NCBI RefSeq assembly: GCF_020037015.1
Contig: NZ_JAIQDE010000008.1
Span: 186,001-250,000, forward strand
DNA length: 64,000 nucleotides
From: Corallococcus sp. AS-1-6
GTDB lineage: Bacteria; Myxococcota; Myxococcia; Myxococcales; Myxococcaceae
Direction: 5' to 3'
How positions within the stretch are numbered: position 1 is the first letter of the stretch; each line of letters opens with the position of its first letter. The notes under the pieces are model-generated. The model saw only the letters and a program-made list of their open reading frames with translations, was not told the origin of the DNA and did no database searches. Shown piece after piece: positions 1 through 8,402 of this stretch. The translations under genes were made by a program, and so were the position numbers.

Positions 1-575
1 TTCGCGTACACCAGGTACTGGTGGTCCACGGCGGGCAGGGTGAGGCTCACGTGCATGTCCACGTAGCCGTGGCGCGCGTCCGCCTCCTCCGGGTGGTGGT
101 CGTTGTGCGGGCCGGTGTAGTCGCCCGGGCCGTAGCAGAGCACCTGGATGCCCCAGCCCCGCTTGAGCGGCCGGCCGCTCACCGTCGCCGCGAAGGCCGC
201 GAACGTGTCCGAGCGCAAGAGCGCCCTCAGCCCCACGGCCTCCGCCGCGCGCCAGGAGCGCGAGCGCCGGCTCTCCAGCAGCGCGGTGCGCACGCGCACC
301 GTCTTGGGCAGCGCCTCCGTGTAGTTCTCCACCATGCCGGAGATGGAGTCCTCCGGGATGGGGTCCTCCATGGTGACGAGCGTGTCACGCAGCGCGGCGT
401 CCAGGAGGTCGCGGGCCTCGGCCGCCTTCTTCACGTCGATGACGCCCTGCAGCGCGATGAAGGGCCGCGTGGGGTCCAGGAGCGCGCCGCGGGTCTCGGA
501 GTCTCGGCCTTCGAGAATGCGGCGGCCCTTGGGGGTGAGGAGGTCGGCGAACTGGGTGGGCAGGCGCGGGGACAT
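1..575 (-). CDS. 2OG-Fe(II) oxygenase-like protein, 3' end cut by window
   Basis: Reading leftward from ATG at 575 the frame stays open to the window edge (191 codons), so the C-terminus is missing. The segment YGPGDYTGPHND about 160 residues in, followed by a strand-like stretch, resembles the start of the double-stranded beta-helix of 2OG-Fe(II)/prolyl-hydroxylase-like dioxygenases, where H-x-D supplies two iron ligands; the distal His and the Arg that binds 2-oxoglutarate would lie outside the window. An in-frame ATG at 587 adds four residues and cannot be excluded. No signal peptide or membrane segment is seen. The family call rests on one motif and is tentative; the reading frame itself is secure from codon bias. 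Confidence 0.55.
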   Translation of the reverse strand, partial: MSPRLPTQFADLLTPKGRRILEGRDSETRGALLDPTRPFIALQGVIDVKKAAEARDLLDAALRDTLVTMEDPIPEDSISGMVENYTEALPKTVRVRTALLESRRSRSWRAAEAVGLRALLRSDTFAAFAATVSGRPLKRGWGIQVLCYGPGDYTGPHNDHHPEEADARHGYVDMHVSLTLPAVDHQYLVYA

Positions 576-695
576 GGCGCGCACCATACCGGGACGGGGG
601 CGGAACGCACGCGCTGGGGAGGGCATGGGAAGGCAACTCCCCTGCTCTGCCGGCGATAATCCGTTACTCCGACATCCAGGGTAGAAGGTGCCTCC

Positions 696-1403
696 ATGAC
701 GCAGATCCGCAACCGTCCCGCCGCCCCCTCCGTCGCCCCGGCCCGCACGCAGGCGCCGGCCGCCCAGCCCGCCCGGGCCAACCAGGTCACGGAGGCGTCA
801 CGCGCGGACGTGCTCAACCGCGCGGAGCTGGCGCGGGCCCGCGCGACGATGGCGCCGGTGCAGGCGACGCCGGGCTCGTGGCGCGGCGGCCCCAACACGG
901 AGGTGGGGCGCGCCATCCAGACCATGCGTCAGCGCCTGTCCGACGTGAACATCACCATCAAGGGTGACACGCCGCAGAGCCTGTTCGACCGGGCCATCCT
1001 GGACAACAAGCACGTCACCAACGAGCAGATTTTGGAGATGTCCCGGGTGACGCTGCCCCAGTTGGCCACGGATCCGGCGACGCGCGCGAAGGTGCTGGAG
1101 CGCGTGCCCAACGCGCGCGAGCTGCCGGTGCACCACTTCACCGTGGCGATGCTGTCCGCGGTGACGGGCATCGACCGCGCGGCGCTGTCGGAGGCCTGCC
1201 CGGACCTGGGCCTCACGGGCGCGCCGAACACGCCGCTGCTCTACGCCGCCAGCACCGAGCGCATGCAGCGCTCCACCGCCCTGCACGACTTCACGGACTA
1301 CATGCGCGGCGCGGGCGTGAAGGGCATGAACAAGGCCGTCTGGGGCGTGGAGAACCGCGTCCTGTCCGCCATCGTCTCCGCGCTGGGCGGCGGACGGTAC
1401 TGA
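696..1403 (+). CDS. hypothetical protein, 235 aa
   Basis: I do not recognise a family. The first 40 residues are Ala/Pro-rich and look disordered, with no signal peptide. The remainder is soluble and mostly helical in character, and ends in a small aromatic/glycine tail (GGGRY). ATG at 696 is preceded by an AGAAGGTG ribosome-binding sequence about 6 bases upstream, which supports this start. The gene stands alone, transcribed away from the oxygenase-like gene on its left, and is closed by a clear hairpin terminator at 1425-1478. Codon use matches its neighbours, so it is likely a real resident gene. It could be a structural or regulatory protein; nothing in it indicates a catalytic role. Confidence 0.8.
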   Translation: MTQIRNRPAAPSVAPARTQAPAAQPARANQVTEASRADVLNRAELARARATMAPVQATPGSWRGGPNTEVGRAIQTMRQRLSDVNITIKGDTPQSLFDRAILDNKHVTNEQILEMSRVTLPQLATDPATRAKVLERVPNARELPVHHFTVAMLSAVTGIDRAALSEACPDLGLTGAPNTPLLYAASTERMQRSTALHDFTDYMRGAGVKGMNKAVWGVENRVLSAIVSALGGGRY

Positions 1404-1424
1404 CCCCCCAATCCGCCGCACCCC

Positions 1425-1478
1425 AAGCCCGCGCGGTGGAGGAGGCCTCGAGCCCCTCCCCTCGCGGGCTTCGCTTTT
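1425..1478 (+). terminator. intrinsic terminator after the 235-aa gene
   Basis: AAGCCCGCG at 1425-1433 pairs perfectly with CGCGGGCTT at 1463-1471, with an additional inner GGAGG/CCTCC stem, and the hairpin is followed by CGCTTTT. It sits 20 bases after the stop codon at 1403. Confidence 0.7.
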
Positions 1479-1623
1479 CCCAGACCCCGGCCCACGCAAT
1501 CCCTTCCCAGAACCGGGACGGGTCCCGGAATCGGGAATAAGCAGACATGAAATGGATTGAACTGGCTTTCCAACCACAAATCCAGACACACTCCCTCCCC
1601 ACCCCGTGGTGAAGGAGTTCCCG

Positions 1624-2863
1624 TTGAAGCGCGTGTTTGTGAAATCCTTTGGCCTGCTTGCGTTCGCGTTGATTGGCTGCGAGCCCGGGCCGGCCCCGGC
1701 CCTCAAGACCTCGGCGAAGCAATCCCTGTACGTGGCCACGGACGCCCTCTGGCCCGCGCCCCACACGGTCGCCGGTCGTCCATGAACTGGGCCATGCGAT
1801 CGGCTTCTCGCATGAGCAGAACCGGGGTGACACGCCTTCGTCCGCCACCTGCGATCCCCAGGGACACAATGGCGACACGACGGTGGGCCCCTGGGACTGG
1901 GACTCCGTCATGAACTACTGCAACCCGGTCCGCAACGGCGACGGGGAGCTGAGCTACTGGGACCGCGCCGGCGTCCAGCAGTACTACGGCGTGCGCGTGC
2001 TCCCGGGCGCGCGTGAGTCCTTCCAGCGGATGCGCATCAACGGCGATGCCATGGACGACCTCCTCGCCCGGCGCGCGGATGGGACCTTCGATGTCTGGCT
2101 CTCCAATGGCACCGCGCTGGTCTACTCGGGCGCCTTCTCCACCGGGTACACCGACGCCTGGGGCTGGAACGAAGGCAACCGGTTCCTGGTGGCCGACATC
2201 ACGGGCGACGGCATGAGCGACCTGCTGGCGCGCAACGCCTTTGGCGGCTTCGACACCTGGGTGTCCAACGGCACGACGTTCACGTACGCGGGCACCACCA
2301 GCACGGCCCTCACGGACGCCAACGGCTGGAACGAAGGCCACCGCTTCTTCGTCATGGACATCGACGGCGCCATCTCTCCGACCACGGGCCGCCGCTCGAA
2401 GGAGCTGGTGACCCGCGACGGCGGTGGCGCCTTCGAGGTGTGGCGCTCCAATGGCTCGGTGCTCGTCTTCGCCAACGCGTTCTCCACCCTGCTGAACAAC
2501 GCGCGCGGCTGGGACGAGGGCCATCGCTTCATCGTGATGGACGTCAACGGCGACCACCGGGACGACCTGGCCGTGCGCCGCTCGGATGGAGACCTGTCCT
2601 TCTGGCGCTCGAACGGGACGAGCTTCAACGAGGACACGACCCGCATCGAGACGCCCTTCCGGACGGGGGCGGGCTGGAAGTTCGGCCACCGCTACTTCCC
2701 CATGGACCTCAATGGGGACGGCTACGACGACCTGCTGGCGCGTGATCCGTCGGGGAGCTTCACCGTGTGGCGCTCCGGTGGCTGGAGCGTGAGCTCCTAC
2801 TCGGTCTTCACCACGCCGTTCACGGATGCGAGCGGCTGGAACGAAGGCAACCGCTTCTACTAG
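1624..2863 (+). pseudogene. secreted astacin-like (M12-type) zinc metalloprotease with FG-GAP-like repeats, internally deleted and frameshifted
   Basis: A TTG start at 1624 opens a lipoprotein signal peptide with lipobox LIGC, then a short segment reaching ALWPAPHTV, the point where the protease domain of such enzymes normally begins. That frame stops at TGA 1783-1785. The zinc motif HELGHAIGFSHE (HExxHxxGxxHE, from 1781) lies in a different frame, which then continues to 2863. The roughly 100 or more residues normally between the prodomain and the zinc helix are missing, so a deletion joined the two parts out of frame near 1765-1780. The C-terminal 270 residues hold about five FG-GAP/VCBS-like repeats (DxNGDxxDDLLAR followed by WxSNG). 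As it stands no active protease can be made. An assembly error would look the same. Confidence 0.75.
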
Positions 2864-2896
2864 GCACCCCGTTGCATGAGGGCTGGACGGGGGTGC
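2864..2896. terminator. hairpin between convergent genes
   Basis: GCACCCCGT at 2864-2872 pairs with ACGGGGGTGC at 2887-2896 (one bulged G). It overlaps the end of the metalloprotease remnant and lies 17 bases from the convergent acyl-CoA dehydrogenase-like gene, so it could serve both strands. No long T run follows. Confidence 0.45.
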
Positions 2897-2913
2897 GCTC
2901 CTGGCGCCCCGGC

Positions 2914-3849
2914 TCAGTCCTCGCCCGCGCCGCCGGCCAGCCGCTGCCGCGCGACCTCCAGCCGCTTCGCGCGCACCTTGGACGCCAGGTCGAGCAGGCG
3001 CCGGTCGCGCTGCCAGCGCTCGCGCGTCTCCACGTCCACGCCCTCCCAGGCCACCTCGCAGCGCTCCAGCGCCCGGTGCATCTGCGCGAGCGCGCCGCCC
3101 AGCGCCACGTGCACGGCCGGGTCGCTGGGGTCCTCCAGCGCGAGGGCCCGGATCATCACCGCGATGGCGACCAGCTCCTCGCGCAGCGCCACCGGCCAGC
3201 CGCACCGGCGGGCCACCTTCAGCAGCCAGCCCAGCACGGCCAGGTTGACGTGGCAGTCCTCCACCGTGCGGAACGGCTTGAGATAGCGGGTGTAGCCGTC
3301 CCCGGGCAGCACGTCCTCCGGCCCCACCTCCACGCCATCCAGCCGCAGCGCCGCGTGCGGCACCTCCGGCACGAAGCCCAGGGGCGGCAGCGGCTCCACG
3401 GTCACCCCGGGCGCGCGCGCGTCCAGCCGCACCATGCGCAGGCGGTTGCGCTCCTGGGCGTCCCGGCCCTCGGAGGCGACCACCAGCAGCACCTCCGCGT
3501 GCGTGCCCAGCGTGACGTAGGTCTTCACGCCGTCGAGCGTCCAGCCCGCGCCCTTCGGCGTGAGCTTCGCCTCGATGGCGCCCGGGTGCCCGCCGCCCAT
3601 CTCCGTGGCGCAGAGCGCGGCGCGCTTGTCCTTCGGCAACTGGGGGAAGAGCGAGCGCAGCGCGGCCTGATAACCGGAGGAGAACGCGAACCCCATCCGG
3701 TCCATCCGGAAGCCGCTGGCGAGCGCCAGGTCCGCGGGCACCTGGAAGCGTGGCAGCACCGCGAGGTGCCGGCGCCACCAGGCTTCCACGGAGTCGAGCG
3801 AAGGGGAGTCAGGGGCCTCGGTGAGCAGGAAGCGCAGGACGTCTTTCAC
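2914..3849 (-). CDS. acyl-CoA dehydrogenase-family protein, short form
   Basis: A 311-aa protein with the middle-domain signature of acyl-CoA dehydrogenases: CATEMGGGHPGAI (the segment contacting flavin and substrate) followed by a beta-domain with GWTLDGVKTYVTLG. A helical C-terminal domain follows. It is shorter than typical enzymes of about 380 residues, mainly because the N-terminal helical domain is reduced and the C-terminal domain is compact, and I could not locate the usual catalytic Glu with confidence. It may oxidise an acyl-CoA or act on another acyl thioester. ATG at 3849 gives MKDVLRFLL. The gene is monocistronic, next to the SET-domain gene on the same strand with a 53-base gap. 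The family is fairly sure; substrate and activity are not. Confidence 0.72.
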   Translation of the reverse strand: MKDVLRFLLTEAPDSPSLDSVEAWWRRHLAVLPRFQVPADLALASGFRMDRMGFAFSSGYQAALRSLFPQLPKDKRAALCATEMGGGHPGAIEAKLTPKGAGWTLDGVKTYVTLGTHAEVLLVVASEGRDAQERNRLRMVRLDARAPGVTVEPLPPLGFVPEVPHAALRLDGVEVGPEDVLPGDGYTRYLKPFRTVEDCHVNLAVLGWLLKVARRCGWPVALREELVAIAVMIRALALEDPSDPAVHVALGGALAQMHRALERCEVAWEGVDVETRERWQRDRRLLDLASKVRAKRLEVARQRLAGGAGED

Positions 3850-3902
3850 GCCCCCAGTCTAATGCTCCGCCCTGGAGCGTGCGCGCTTCCGGTGCGGGGC
3901 CG

Positions 3903-4568
3903 TCAGCTCGCGGCGCGGCGGCCCGGGGACTTCGCGCGGCGGGTGCCCCGCTTCTTCTTCGCGGCGGCCGGCGGCGCGGCCTTCGACTTCTTGGCGGACT
4001 TCGCCTTGGAGGTCGACTTGGCCTTCGACGCGGCCTTGGACTTGGAGCCCGACTTGGCCTTCGACGCGGCCTTCTTGCGCCGCGCGGGGGCCTTCTTCTC
4101 CGGCGCGAGGATGGTGCCCCGGCAGGAGGGCGTGCCACAGCGGCAGACGTAGAGCGCCTCGGCCTCGGCGTCCATCTCCGGGGTGCGCTCGTACGCGTAG
4201 TCGTACGTCAGCTCCTCCCCCGGTTCGATGGCGCGCAGCGCGTAGATGTGGATGTGGCCCTTGTCGATGAGCGACTGGCAGTTGGGCTCGCACGAGTGGT
4301 TGATGTAGCGCGACTCGTTGTGGAGGGTCCCCGCGTCCAGCACCGTGTCGTCGTCCAGGTTGAAGAGGAACGTGTGGTGGCGCTCCATCGACTCGTCGTC
4401 GTAGCGGACGTCCGCCTCGGCCTGGGTGATGCGCTCACCGATGTACTCGATGATGCGCGCGCCCTTGCGGATGCGGCGGGTGGCGAAGGCGCCCGTGCCC
4501 TGGATGGGGGACTGGCGCAGCTCGAAGGGGATCGACGGGGTCGGCTGGAAGGAAGGGGAAGTCGTCAT
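3903..4568 (-). CDS. SET-domain lysine methyltransferase-like protein with histone-H1-like Lys/Ala tail
   Basis: Residues about 15-135 form a complete SET domain: GTGAFATRRIRKGARI near the start, the pseudoknot motif RYINHSCEPNC, and EELTYDYAYE with the catalytic Tyr. A post-SET cysteine motif CRCGTPSCRG follows, which together with the Cys of NHSC binds zinc in eukaryotic enzymes. The last 70 residues are a repetitive Lys/Ala/Ser tail (repeats of the type SKAKSxSKAK, then KKKRGTRRAK) resembling linker histone H1 or bacterial H1-like DNA-binding tails. ATG at 4568 (MTTSPSFQP) begins just before the domain; a longer in-frame extension to 4817 reads as non-coding and overlaps the divergent gene. 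Probable role: SAM-dependent protein lysine methylation on or near DNA; the target is unknown. Confidence 0.85.
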   Translation of the reverse strand: MTTSPSFQPTPSIPFELRQSPIQGTGAFATRRIRKGARIIEYIGERITQAEADVRYDDESMERHHTFLFNLDDDTVLDAGTLHNESRYINHSCEPNCQSLIDKGHIHIYALRAIEPGEELTYDYAYERTPEMDAEAEALYVCRCGTPSCRGTILAPEKKAPARRKKAASKAKSGSKSKAASKAKSTSKAKSAKKSKAAPPAAAKKKRGTRRAKSPGRRAAS

Positions 4569-4670
4569 CGCGGATAGGGGCGCGGCTGGGGCGGGTGCGT
4601 GTTCAACCAGGACGCTGCCGTGGAGCGCGGTGTAGCGTGCCGCAGTCAAGCGCGCGAAGAAAGGCACTCG

Positions 4671-5045
4671 ATGATGCGGTGGTGGATCGTGGTGGGCGCG
4701 GTGAACGCTTTCCTGTCCGTGGCGGCGGGCGCCTTCGGGGCGCATGCGCTGAGGGCCCGGCTCGCCCAGGACCTGCAGGTCATCTTCGAAACCGGGGCGC
4801 GCTACCACATGTACCACGCGCTCGCGCTGGTGGCGGTGGGGCTCCTGGGCACGGTGCGCCCCTCCGCGCTCCTGGAGTCCGCGGGCTGGGCGATGCTCGC
4901 GGGCATCGTCCTGTTCTCCGGCAGCCTGTACGCGCTGGCCCTGTCCGGCGTGCGCGTGCTGGGCGCCATCACGCCGCTGGGCGGCCTGGGCTTCCTCGCG
5001 GGCTGGGCGCTCCTCGCCGTGGCCGCGTGGCGCGCCTCGCCGTGA
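4671..5045 (+). CDS. DUF423 (YgdD-type) small membrane protein
   Basis: A 124-aa integral membrane protein with four predicted hydrophobic helices and the family pattern GAVNAFLSVAAGAFGAHAL in helix 1, then YHMYHALAL and GILFSGSLY-like segments (here GIVLFSGSLYAL). This is the standard length and layout of DUF423, whose molecular function is not established. The start is set by AAGAAAGG 5-8 bases before the tandem ATGATG at 4671. The gene is divergent from the SET-domain gene, with 102 bases between the two start codons, so both promoters must lie in that interval. It converges with the small coiled-coil gene that follows. Confidence 0.85.
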   Translation: MMRWWIVVGAVNAFLSVAAGAFGAHALRARLAQDLQVIFETGARYHMYHALALVAVGLLGTVRPSALLESAGWAMLAGIVLFSGSLYALALSGVRVLGAITPLGGLGFLAGWALLAVAAWRASP

Positions 5046-5064
5046 AGCGGCGGACCGCCGGCCG

Positions 5065-5373
5065 TCACTCCCGCAGCAGGGGCGGCAGCGGGTAGATGAG
5101 GTCCAGGTCGCGGTGGTTGCGCAGGCCGCAGGCCTCGCGCTGCACGGTGAGGTTCCAGCGCAGCCGCTCCGCTTCCTTCCAGAGCGCGCGGTACGCCGCG
5201 TAGCGCTCCACCCGCGCCAGGCCGTGCAGGGCGCGCAGCTCCTTCTCCGCTTGAGCCACCAGGGCGAGGGCGTCCTCCAGCTTGTCCCCGGAGCGGCGCA
5301 ACCCGGAGGCGCGCTCGCGCTGGAAGTCCACCTCCACGGGCAGCAGGGCGTTGACGTTCACCGGACGGGCCAT
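5065..5373 (-). CDS. hypothetical 102-aa helical protein
   Basis: No family recognised. The protein is short, soluble and almost entirely helical: a central stretch with heptad-like Leu/Ala spacing (KLEDALALVAQAEKELRAL) suggests a coiled coil, followed by a Trp/Arg/Glu-rich helix and a hydrophobic tail ending PLPPLLRE. ATG at 5373 (MARPVNVNALLPV) is chosen because the frame upstream loses normal codon bias. It lies immediately downstream of the GT87 gene on the same strand (71-base gap), so the two may be co-transcribed, and converges on the DUF423 gene. Its role could be structural or adaptor-like; nothing shows catalysis. Confidence 0.65.
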   Translation of the reverse strand: MARPVNVNALLPVEVDFQRERASGLRRSGDKLEDALALVAQAEKELRALHGLARVERYAAYRALWKEAERLRWNLTVQREACGLRNHRDLDLIYPLPPLLRE

Positions 5374-5444
5374 GCCTTCCCTGTAACCACGAGCCCCGGG
5401 CTTCGCAGCGGTGCCCCGGTCCACGCCGGGCAGGCGGCCGGGCT

Positions 5445-6704
5445 TCAGGCGGGCGGTGTCGGCGCGGGTGCGTCCTTCGCCTCCGCGAGCACCGTGGCGC
5501 CCGGGTATCCCCACCGCCACGCCTCGCGGGCCCAGGCGAGCCCCGCGAAGAGCACCATCGCGTTGCGCGCGATGAGGAGCAGCGTGAACGACGGCTGCCA
5601 GCCCGTGTTGTAGGTGCTGCCCGCGAAGAGCCCGCGCGTGATGGCGGCGGCCACCAGCAGCACGGCGGACGGGGCCACCGTTCCGGAGAGCAGCGCGAGC
5701 GCGGCGGCCCCGGTGAGCCAGATGAGGTACTGCGGGCTCAGCACCGGGTTGAGGATGACGAAGGCCACCAGCGGCACCAGCGTCAGCCGGGCCAGGTCCT
5801 CCAGGTGCGCCGGGGGCCTGCGCCAGGCGGCGCGCGCGGAGACGGCCACGGCCAGCAGCAGGCCCGCGACCCACACCTGGCGGGTGACGGCGCGGACCCA
5901 CTCCGCGTCCGCGCCGTGCAGCTCATAGGCGGCGGGGGCGTGGACCCACTGGACGTGGGCGAACCCCAGCAGGTGCGCGGCCCAGAGCAGGCCCGCGCTC
6001 AAGGACTCCACCTGGAGGCCCCGCTCGACGTGGAAGGCCGCGAACCGCCACCACGGCCACACGAAGCTCAGCGGAACCAGCGGCAGCAGGCCCGCGACCA
6101 GGCCGGTGAGCAGGGCCCGCGCCGGCTTCGCGCCCCGGCGCCAGCACACGGCCAGGGCCAGCGGCACGAGCACCGCCGGGTACAGCTTGGTGACGGTGCC
6201 CACCGCGAGCGCCGCGCCCGCCCAGCCTTCACGCCCGCGCATCAGCGCCACCAACGCCGCCAGCGCGAGCGCCGCGGGGATGAGGTCGTAGCGCTTGAGG
6301 TAGTGCACGCTCTGGAGCCAACTGACGACGGAGTACGCCGCGAACGGCGCCCACGCGCGCCAGGCCGTGCCCCACCGGCGCACGCCCTCGGAGAGCAACA
6401 GCCCCTTGATGACGGCGTCGACGAGCGTGAGTTGGAGTCCGAACGCGAGGATGAAGCCGCGCACGCCACCGCCCACCCACGCCGCGGGCACGAACCACAG
6501 GAGCGCGTAGGGCGGGTATTCGAAGCGGAAGTCGCGGTTGGGGACCGCGCCGTCCAGGAACGCGCGGGCCGTGCGGAAGTACAGCGGCAGGTCGCCCTCG
6601 CGCGGGGAGAAGGCGTAGAGCGCCAGCGGCGACACGGCCACCGCGAGCGCGAGCCAGTGCCTGGGCGTCAGTCGCGAGGGCGCGGACGATGTCGGTGCGG
6701 ACAC
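5445..6704 (-). CDS. GT87-family (DUF2029) polyprenol-phosphate mannosyltransferase-like membrane protein
   Basis: About 419 residues with 10-12 hydrophobic helices and the hallmarks of GT-C glycosyltransferases of family GT87: an acidic/aromatic first loop (REGDLPLYFRTARAFLDG, then FRFEYPPYALLWF) followed by TVTKLYPAVLVPLAL and NPVLSPQYLIWL. Enzymes of this family move a mannosyl residue from polyprenyl-phosphate-mannose onto lipid or glycan acceptors at the periplasmic face of the inner membrane. GTG at 6704 is the best start, since further upstream the frame reads through Arg/His-rich non-coding sequence; there is no clear ribosome-binding site, so the start is uncertain by a few codons. 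The acceptor is unknown. The small helical gene downstream may share its transcript. Confidence 0.78.
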   Translation of the reverse strand: MSAPTSSAPSRLTPRHWLALAVAVSPLALYAFSPREGDLPLYFRTARAFLDGAVPNRDFRFEYPPYALLWFVPAAWVGGGVRGFILAFGLQLTLVDAVIKGLLLSEGVRRWGTAWRAWAPFAAYSVVSWLQSVHYLKRYDLIPAALALAALVALMRGREGWAGAALAVGTVTKLYPAVLVPLALAVCWRRGAKPARALLTGLVAGLLPLVPLSFVWPWWRFAAFHVERGLQVESLSAGLLWAAHLLGFAHVQWVHAPAAYELHGADAEWVRAVTRQVWVAGLLLAVAVSARAAWRRPPAHLEDLARLTLVPLVAFVILNPVLSPQYLIWLTGAAALALLSGTVAPSAVLLVAAAITRGLFAGSTYNTGWQPSFTLLLIARNAMVLFAGLAWAREAWRWGYPGATVLAEAKDAPAPTPPA

Positions 6705-6845
6705 GAGGTGCCACTCTGCCCTTGAGGGCCGGGCGCTGTCGCCGGGAAAGGCGTCCGTCCCCTTCCCTGCCCGGGCCGCGTCCAGGCGCAGGGACGTGCG
6801 AGGCGGCACCCGACCCGCTAGGTTCCGCCCTGGGTTGCCCACGCC

Positions 6846-7400
6846 ATGAAGCTCCACCGCCCCACGAAGGACGAGCTGTCCGCCGCCACCGGCCGCACCA
6901 TGCCGGACCTGCTGGCCCCGGGCCTGCGCGTGCTCTTCTGCGGCATCAACCCCAGCCTCTATTCGGCGGTGGTGGGCGTGCACTTCGCGAGGCCGGGCAA
7001 CCGCTTCTGGCCGTCCCTGCACGCGTCGGGCTTCACCCCGCGCCTCCTGAAGCCGGCGGAACAGCAGGAGCTGCTCGCGCTGGGCCTGGGCATCACCAAC
7101 GTGGTGGACCGGGCCACGGCGAGCGCGGACCAACTGGGCGCGGAGGAGTACGCGGAGGGCGCGAAGTCGCTGGCGCGCAAGGTGAAGCGCTACCGTCCGG
7201 CGTACCTCGCGGTGCTGGGGCTGGGCGCGTACCGCACCGCCTTCTCGCGGCCGAAAGCCAGGTTCGGGCCGCAGCAGGAGACGCTGGGCGACACGCGGCT
7301 GTGGGTGCTGCCCAACCCGAGCGGGCTCAACGCCAGCTACCAGCTCCCGGACCTCGCGCGGCTCTACGGCGAGCTGCGCCGCGCGGCCGGGACGCGCTGA
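6846..7400 (+). CDS. mug: G/U mismatch-specific DNA glycosylase
   Basis: A 184-aa Mug-type uracil-DNA glycosylase. The active-site motif GINPSLYSA is at residues 38-46, and the second motif NPSGLNASYQ that inserts into the helix lies near residue 160; GNRFWPSLHASGF between them is also typical. The enzyme removes uracil or alkylated cytosines opposite G by hydrolysing the glycosidic bond, in base-excision repair. Length and layout match the family closely. ATG at 6846 is four residues before the conserved PTKDEL start. The stop codon ends at 7400 and the convergent cysQ stop begins at 7401, so the two genes abut with no spacer and no room for a separate terminator. Confidence 0.92.
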   Translation: MKLHRPTKDELSAATGRTMPDLLAPGLRVLFCGINPSLYSAVVGVHFARPGNRFWPSLHASGFTPRLLKPAEQQELLALGLGITNVVDRATASADQLGAEEYAEGAKSLARKVKRYRPAYLAVLGLGAYRTAFSRPKARFGPQQETLGDTRLWVLPNPSGLNASYQLPDLARLYGELRRAAGTR

Positions 7401-8234
7401 CTACTTGAGCAGGCCGGACTCGCGGGCCACCTGCGAGGCCACGGGCAGCACCTTGTCGAAGGCGGCGGCGTTGCACGCGAGCAGGCCCCGGCGGTTCTGG
7501 AGCTCGGAGCCGTCGTAGAGGTACGCGTTGCCCGCCAGGTCCGTGAGCACGCCACCCGCGGAGCGGATGACGGCCTCCGGCGCGCAGTTGTCCCAGCGGT
7601 AGCTCTTGTCGCTCACGTGCACGTAGAGGTCGCAGCGGGCCTCCGCCAGCAGGCCGCACTTGAGCCCCACCGAACCGGACTCCGTCTCCTTCGTGATGCC
7701 CAGCCGCTGCACCACCGCGTCCGTCGTCTTCGAGCGGTGCGAGCGCGACACCACGAGCCGCAGGTGTGCCGGGTCCGCCACGTCCGACACGCGCAGCGCG
7801 CGGCGGCCCTGGGGGTCCTCCACGTAGCCCTGCTCGCCCACGATGCCGGAGTACAGGACGTCCCCCACCGCGCGGTAGACGACGCCCAGCGCCGCCCGGC
7901 CCTCCACGGCCAGGCCGATGTGGATGGCGAACTCGCCGTTGCGGTTCACGAACTCCTGCGTGCCGTCGAGCGGATCCACGAACCAGCAGCGGCTGAAGCG
8001 CTTCGCGTCGGAGACGTCCTCCTTCTCCTCCGCCACCACGCCGTCCGCCGGGAAGGCCTTGCGCAGCTCGCCCACGATGAACGCGTTGGCGCGCTCGTCC
8101 GCCACCGTGACGGGCCCGGCGCCTCCGGCCTTGTCCGTGACCGAGAAGTCCGTGGCGTAGACCTGCAGGAGGATGTCACCGGCCTGGCGGGCGATGCGCC
8201 GGGCCACTTCGAGCTCTTGGGCGAGTGCGGGCAT
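7401..8234 (-). CDS. cysQ: CysQ-like 3'(2'),5'-bisphosphate nucleotidase / inositol monophosphatase family
   Basis: A 277-aa member of the Mg-dependent, Li-sensitive phosphatase superfamily. Metal-binding motifs are in place: EEKED around residue 70, WFVDPLDGTQEF around residue 90, and a C-terminal WDNCAPEAVIRSAGG. The insertion between them and the spacing favour the CysQ branch, which hydrolyses 3'-phosphoadenosine 5'-phosphate produced by sulfate assimilation, over inositol monophosphatase, but the substrate cannot be decided by eye. ATG at 8234 (MPALAQELEVARRIA) is the natural start; upstream the frame reads as non-coding. It converges directly on mug with zero intergenic bases. Confidence 0.82.
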   Translation of the reverse strand: MPALAQELEVARRIARQAGDILLQVYATDFSVTDKAGGAGPVTVADERANAFIVGELRKAFPADGVVAEEKEDVSDAKRFSRCWFVDPLDGTQEFVNRNGEFAIHIGLAVEGRAALGVVYRAVGDVLYSGIVGEQGYVEDPQGRRALRVSDVADPAHLRLVVSRSHRSKTTDAVVQRLGITKETESGSVGLKCGLLAEARCDLYVHVSDKSYRWDNCAPEAVIRSAGGVLTDLAGNAYLYDGSELQNRRGLLACNAAAFDKVLPVASQVARESGLLK

Positions 8235-8402
8235 GGAGGCCGGTGAGTCTACTGGGGCGATTTGCCCCCCGTGGGGAAATCTGCCCCGCCGCGCGGCCCC
8301 CTCCCTCCAGGGCGGAGCCCCTGGCCCGGTGGCTGCACTTCCCAGGGGGATTCGCCTCCCCCACCCCGGGCAGCGCGCGGGAGGCATGCAAGGACTGGAA
8401 CG

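Noticed and set aside
2767-4152. Plus-strand frame of 461 codons over the acyl-CoA dehydrogenase-like and SET genes
   Set aside because: Arg/His/Leu-rich translation without domains; the two minus-strand genes explain the bases.
4569-4817. 83-residue N-terminal extension of the SET protein
   Set aside because: It overlaps the start of the divergent DUF423 gene, has non-coding-like His/Arg composition, and ATG 4568 directly precedes the domain.
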